36,615 bases of DNA from Leptolyngbya sp. CCY15150 (GTDB lineage: Bacteria; Cyanobacteriota; Cyanobacteriia; RECH01). The number at the start of each line of letters is the position of its first letter. The stretch's first letter is position 1. The stretch spans positions 1-36,615 of the forward strand of contig NZ_JACSWB010000077.1 in NCBI RefSeq assembly GCF_016888135.1, read 5' to 3'. A program made the position numbers and the translations under genes. Positions 34,001 to 36,615 of the stretch are shown piece after piece. The notes beneath the pieces are model-generated. The model was not told the DNA's origin and ran no database searches. It saw only the letters and a list, made by a program, of their open reading frames with translations.

Positions 34001-36338
34001 GAGGACAACCTTTGATGAAAGCCATCGTTTAGGCGAATGGGTAGTCAATTACGATGACTTGCTAGAGCGACGACAACTCGTCAACCAGGGCGTGAAGGTT
34101 ATTCGCTACCAGCAGAACCGTACTGATGAGCGGAACTTCCTCGTCTCTTCAGACGCCTCTCTGAATGTCCTCAAGGTGCTGGTCAGAAAACGCTTGGAAG
34201 CCTTGAATTTAGGCTTGGAAAGTAACCGTATCGATAGATTGGTAGAGCGCCTAATTAATGAAGCCAACGCTGTTTCCGGTGACATTGTGTTGCGAGCTGC
34301 AAAGTGCGGCAGATTTGCCAGCGAACTAATGGGGGTCGTTTTAAGTAAGGCTTTAATTACCGCCGAAATGGGAACGCAAAACCCGATTGGCTGGTACTTC
34401 CTAGATGACTACGCTTCCTGGTTAGGGCAAAAAGAAGGTCAAATTGCTGACACCATGGCAATTTCACCACAGTATATTGATGACGAACCTATCCTAAAAG
34501 TCATCATTGCTGAGGCAAAATACATCGACGTAGCGGGCTTAGCTGACGCTCGCAAGACTTCACAGAACCAACTCCGGCAAACAGTTGATCGCATTGCCGA
34601 TGCCCTCTTTATTAGTCCAGGTCGCCTTGACCGTGACCTCTGGCTATCTCGCCTCAGCGATCTTCTACTCGACGGCATTGAGTTTAGTTCCGATAACAAA
34701 CTGAACATTGAGCAGTGGCGTGAACAAATTCGCTCAGGTACGCTTCGTATCGACCTATCCGGTTACTCCCAGGTTTTTGTATCGGGTACAAACGACAGCA
34801 ATACTGAAGGGGAGCGATCGCCTATTCCTAAAGTCAAACGATGCTTCCAAGAAGTGTTTGATCGAGAGTCTGTCCGTAAACTGGTTCTGGCTTATGAATC
34901 AGGACAAACACTCTTCTCCGTAAGGGAACAGATTGGCGATGACAAGCCCTGGACAGTAGCAGAAGCATTACTGCCTGCGGATCGAGTTACATGGGTTTTA
35001 GAAATTGAGGAAGTCGAGGCAACAATTTCTCCTCCTCCAATACTTGTAAAAGTTAGTCCGCCTGAAAATCCTGACAGTCCACTTCAGCTAACTTTGCCTG
35101 ATCAGCCCCTTGAAACTGAAGCTACTATCTCTCTAGTTGCATCACCTACTGAGGATGTAGATAATTGGGCGAGTCCAGCACTGGTTTCTTGGTGGCAGCA
35201 GGGGCAAGCTCAGACCAGCCAAGGCGATGCAGAGGCAGAAAAGTGGTTGGAAGAAGCGGCTGGAAAACTGCGAACGGCTCTATTAGGATACAATCTGCAA
35301 GCCAAAATCGAAGGTAAACGCCTGACTCCAAATGCAGCAATCGTTAGATTGAAAGGTTCGGATAATCTGAAGCTAGATGACATCGAGAAGAAGCGATCAC
35401 AACTGCTGACCACTCACGCTCTAAACATTATTAGTGTTTATGGTCAGCCTGGTGAAATTGTTGTCACCGTTGCCCGTCCTCAACGTCAAACGATTTCCCT
35501 ACGGGAAGTGTGGGCAAAGCGAAAGATCAATCGATCGCCCTCTAGCGTCAACCTCAGCTTTGTTATTGGGGTTAAGGAACTGGATGGAGAACTGCTCTAC
35601 CTTAATCTAGGCAGTAGTTTTGAGAATTTGGAGCAACATGCTCCTCACACACTAATTGCTGGTGCCACAGGCAGTGGTAAGTCTGTTCTTCTGCAAAATC
35701 TCATCCTTGACATTTGTGTGACTAACTCTCCCAAAGTGACAAGCATCTACTTAATTGATCCTAAGATGGGAGTTGATTACGCCAACATTAGTGATCTACC
35801 TCATCTCAAAGAAGGAATCATTATTGAGCAAGATCGTGCAATTGAGGTTTTGGATCTCCTGGTTGAAGAGATGGACAACCGATACCGAAAGTTTGTTTCT
35901 CAGAAAGCGAAATCCTTGCAGGACTATAACTGCAAGGTAGCTGAGCAGGACAGACTTCCCGTGTTGTGGCTAGTTCATGATGAGTTTGCGGAATGGATGC
36001 TAATTGATGAGTATAAAGCAGCTGTGTCTGCTGCGGTGCAGCGACTGGGGGTGAAGGCAAGAGCCGCAGGGATTTATCTCATCTTTGCTGCCCAAAGACC
36101 TGATGCCAATGTTCTTCCGGTTCAGCTTCGAGACAACTTGGGAAATCGTTTGATCCTAAGAGTCGAGAGTGTTGGTACTTCGGAAATTTCGCTTGGATAT
36201 AAAGGAGCAGAAAATCTTCTAGGCAAAGGACATCTAGCTGCCCGCTTGACTAACCAATCTGATCTTATTTATGCTCAAGTGCCATTTCTAGCAGATGAAG
36301 AGATGACTGCGATAGCTGAAATTATTAAACAGCAGTGA
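31032..36338 (+). CDS. sspH: SspH/DptH-like large protein with C-terminal FtsK/HerA-type ATPase
   Basis: 1768 residues from the ATG at 31032, which overlaps the sspG stop as ATGA; an ATG at 31035 is equally possible given GAGGTGAG just upstream. The long N-terminal part (about 1-1500) is helical and unassigned. The C-terminus is an FtsK/HerA-like translocase: Walker A LIAGATGSGKSVLLQNL (about 1540-1556), YLIDPKMGVDY, Walker B LPVLWLVHDEFAEWM (about 1640-1655) and LIFAAQRPDANVLP (about 1684-1697). This matches DptH of the Dnd restriction complex and, by gene order, SspH. Such proteins are thought to move on or melt DNA during damage of unmodified DNA; any nuclease site is not visible to me. 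Confidence 0.88.
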   Translation: MMQTIELIGQVAADFLKRSIQTDEANEGVARFLLNRLTAQQVAAVCQTILNDSELAPIIKIQVPRDLVGSFSLPAEILSDERTVHLRHSDCDRPALLLANISDDQAQSLNDITSVGAQELKGQIECWISLAAKELALPIEQIEYWRKALNGLQKVGTLSLEHFADYIVQTRSRILQESLPVVDALGWALPALRLPRDSGYFRAIPETQLGQTQRWEKLFQQAFSKRACLLLKQTPNRKPIDDQDLQTAFDKVKDGIPAVAYPAIQTFIASSAGWTSEAEALSKFEWESDNINTLFSGLQAQKTDIASLTLDFFNDEYPDTITESEAQYINALKKRNKREALDEDREFYDAHRHELEGDRKLKAKWDKFVYGQPIECTDFLIGLLQAFERLFDQAETVAGVKSLKIETQKSSRKSKWLELNANVGQYFCTRYRGIEQLTAPHIDWETHWLFKYDTLLKETQEKQKAKYRENTSVAKTATEIKFYVEMRDNAQALIAKTQLIWRCHPNSIGMELGNDLGRLLKNSPFQLSQVSRELVSKKGRLQGIALLDVGTLMAAYRQNRGSLVSKYDRKSDLDETLPKKLEQAVADGRLSKDAAETITVAWNTFAERYRAAIVSFNDEGQGIASPDLLHQCEAYGNLLQTVLNHAKGDLNRIDIYQPILRLGCIRVERGNPAAIIAPWHPMRLASLAVKARQLSGLLRYIISTPEVNFGDSRLFFADLRNEIEHPYYPEVCVGYQGQQPELLSVSDTVNDYSLMERPTQDERDRTTNENPAEAADRLLGIIRRYVELLPHEKTNLSVVLYQTDSIKLPQAIVNKLSEELQDGREEVRCQVVLRHRNRQKLTQLYEQMLESSAADPDAFIASEVSQDFMARLRISVMSNDVPSTTPAEGKFADIVFLQDAISRQAKVVWQPSPFDSSTAEMLIHSPARWARKRPSAKDELKSTVYLTCPKQTVVGQAYLDMVYSIAQGEDCSPDQHFLPARQISFQDETTRTTFDESHRLGEWVVNYDDLLERRQLVNQGVKVIRYQQNRTDERNFLVSSDASLNVLKVLVRKRLEALNLGLESNRIDRLVERLINEANAVSGDIVLRAAKCGRFASELMGVVLSKALITAEMGTQNPIGWYFLDDYASWLGQKEGQIADTMAISPQYIDDEPILKVIIAEAKYIDVAGLADARKTSQNQLRQTVDRIADALFISPGRLDRDLWLSRLSDLLLDGIEFSSDNKLNIEQWREQIRSGTLRIDLSGYSQVFVSGTNDSNTEGERSPIPKVKRCFQEVFDRESVRKLVLAYESGQTLFSVREQIGDDKPWTVAEALLPADRVTWVLEIEEVEATISPPPILVKVSPPENPDSPLQLTLPDQPLETEATISLVASPTEDVDNWASPALVSWWQQGQAQTSQGDAEAEKWLEEAAGKLRTALLGYNLQAKIEGKRLTPNAAIVRLKGSDNLKLDDIEKKRSQLLTTHALNIISVYGQPGEIVVTVARPQRQTISLREVWAKRKINRSPSSVNLSFVIGVKELDGELLYLNLGSSFENLEQHAPHTLIAGATGSGKSVLLQNLILDICVTNSPKVTSIYLIDPKMGVDYANISDLPHLKEGIIIEQDRAIEVLDLLVEEMDNRYRKFVSQKAKSLQDYNCKVAEQDRLPVLWLVHDEFAEWMLIDEYKAAVSAAVQRLGVKARAAGIYLIFAAQRPDANVLPVQLRDNLGNRLILRVESVGTSEISLGYKGAENLLGKGHLAARLTNQSDLIYAQVPFLADEEMTAIAEIIKQQ

Positions 36339-36367
36339 GAAACCGACATTCCGCAGGTTGACAGGTC

Positions 36368-36615
36368 TTAATTTAGGAGATAGTAGCGGCAGGACGGAAA
36401 GCCCATAAGGCGGATAATTTTGCTGCGCTCCTCAGACAGGTTGCTGACCTGCTGAACTGTGTTCATCGAGACCAAGTAAATCGCCTGGAACTTCTGTAAA
36501 ATCCAGCGAAAGGTCGGAATGGGCGTCGGGCGTTGCTTTTGGTCAAGCACCGTTTCACCCGTCTGGTCTAGTTGGGCTCTGAGCTTGCGCTGCCCCAAAC
36601 TATAGACGAGTAGGG
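36368..36615 (-). CDS. IS1634-type transposase, C-terminal part (partial, runs off edge)
   Basis: The minus-strand frame is open to the window edge and ends at TAA (36368-36370). It reads LLVYSLGQRKLRAQL, then QKQRPTPIPTFRWILQKFQ, VQQVSNLSEERSKIIRLMG and CRYYLLN. This series (LVYxLGQRxLR, PTxRWIxQxFQ, ISNLTxERxxILxxLG, QxYYLL) is the conserved C-terminus of cyanobacterial IS1634/DUF4277-type transposases. The start is outside the window; the TTG at 36598 is not the true start. Its end lies 29 bp after sspH, so the IS borders the defence locus. Confidence 0.8.
   Translation of the reverse strand, partial: LLVYSLGQRKLRAQLDQTGETVLDQKQRPTPIPTFRWILQKFQAIYLVSMNTVQQVSNLSEERSKIIRLMGFPSCRYYLLN

Noticed and set aside
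18352-36338. A canonical dndABCDE locus
   Set aside because: No DndB, DndD (SMC-like) or DndE is seen; the modification genes are the sspB, sspC and sspD types.
1-36615. tRNA or rRNA genes
   Set aside because: No T-loop/acceptor pattern or conserved rRNA segment was noticed on either strand by eye; a dedicated scan was not possible.

Overview
The window looks like an accessory region of a cyanobacterium. The HIP1 octamer GCGATCGC and its shorter core recur throughout, many ORFs have cyanobacterial-type sequences, and the interspersed repeats are of kinds common in that phylum. I cannot name the species. Housekeeping genes are absent. The window combines conjugation and partition genes, phage-defence and toxin-antitoxin genes, and transposon debris, so it reads as a plasmid-like or integrated-plasmid defence island.

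Left part (1-7503). A partial gene end and an ISL3-like transposase remnant are followed by a minus-strand run of three genes, transcribed from 7503 down to 380. They encode a coiled-coil/glycine-rich membrane protein, a second glycine-rich protein with a possible nuclease motif, and a 1575-residue fusion of a sacsin/HSP90-type ATPase with an SF1 (UPF1-like) helicase. I do not recognise this combination as a named system. It is the best candidate here for something undescribed.

Plasmid part (about 8000-15000). VirB10/TrbI-like, VirB9/TraK-like and VirD4/TraG genes overlap by TAATG junctions. The 3' end of traG is then repeated two more times in tandem. Five copies of a palindrome with core GATAAAACGTTTTATC lie in this zone, and parA-parB follow directly, so the palindromes are strong candidates for a parS centromere array. 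One palindrome sits in frame inside a traG copy, and a 141-bp MITE-like element with a 9-bp target duplication sits in another. An IS remnant and a 38-bp perfect palindrome end this part.

Small-module part (15000-18240). On the minus strand there are an HsdS fragment, a vapBC pair, two decayed antitoxin genes (one frameshifted, one with an internal TAG), and a PD-(D/E)XK nuclease-like gene preceded by an overlooked 53-codon ORF. On the plus strand there is a DarG-like macro-domain gene without DarT.

Right part (18352-36338). This is a DNA phosphorothioation defence locus of the single-strand (Ssp) kind: sspB (DUF4007), sspC (ATPase) and sspD (PP-loop sulfurtransferase) for modification, and sspF-sspG-sspH (DptF/G/H-like) for restriction. 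A divergent putative phosphorothioation-associated methyltransferase precedes it. Between sspC and sspD lies a DUF3883-type gene with a frameshift that coincides with a perfect 16-bp inverted repeat. No cysteine desulfurase (sspA), sspE or dndABCDE is visible. The window ends in an IS1634-type transposase gene that runs off the edge.
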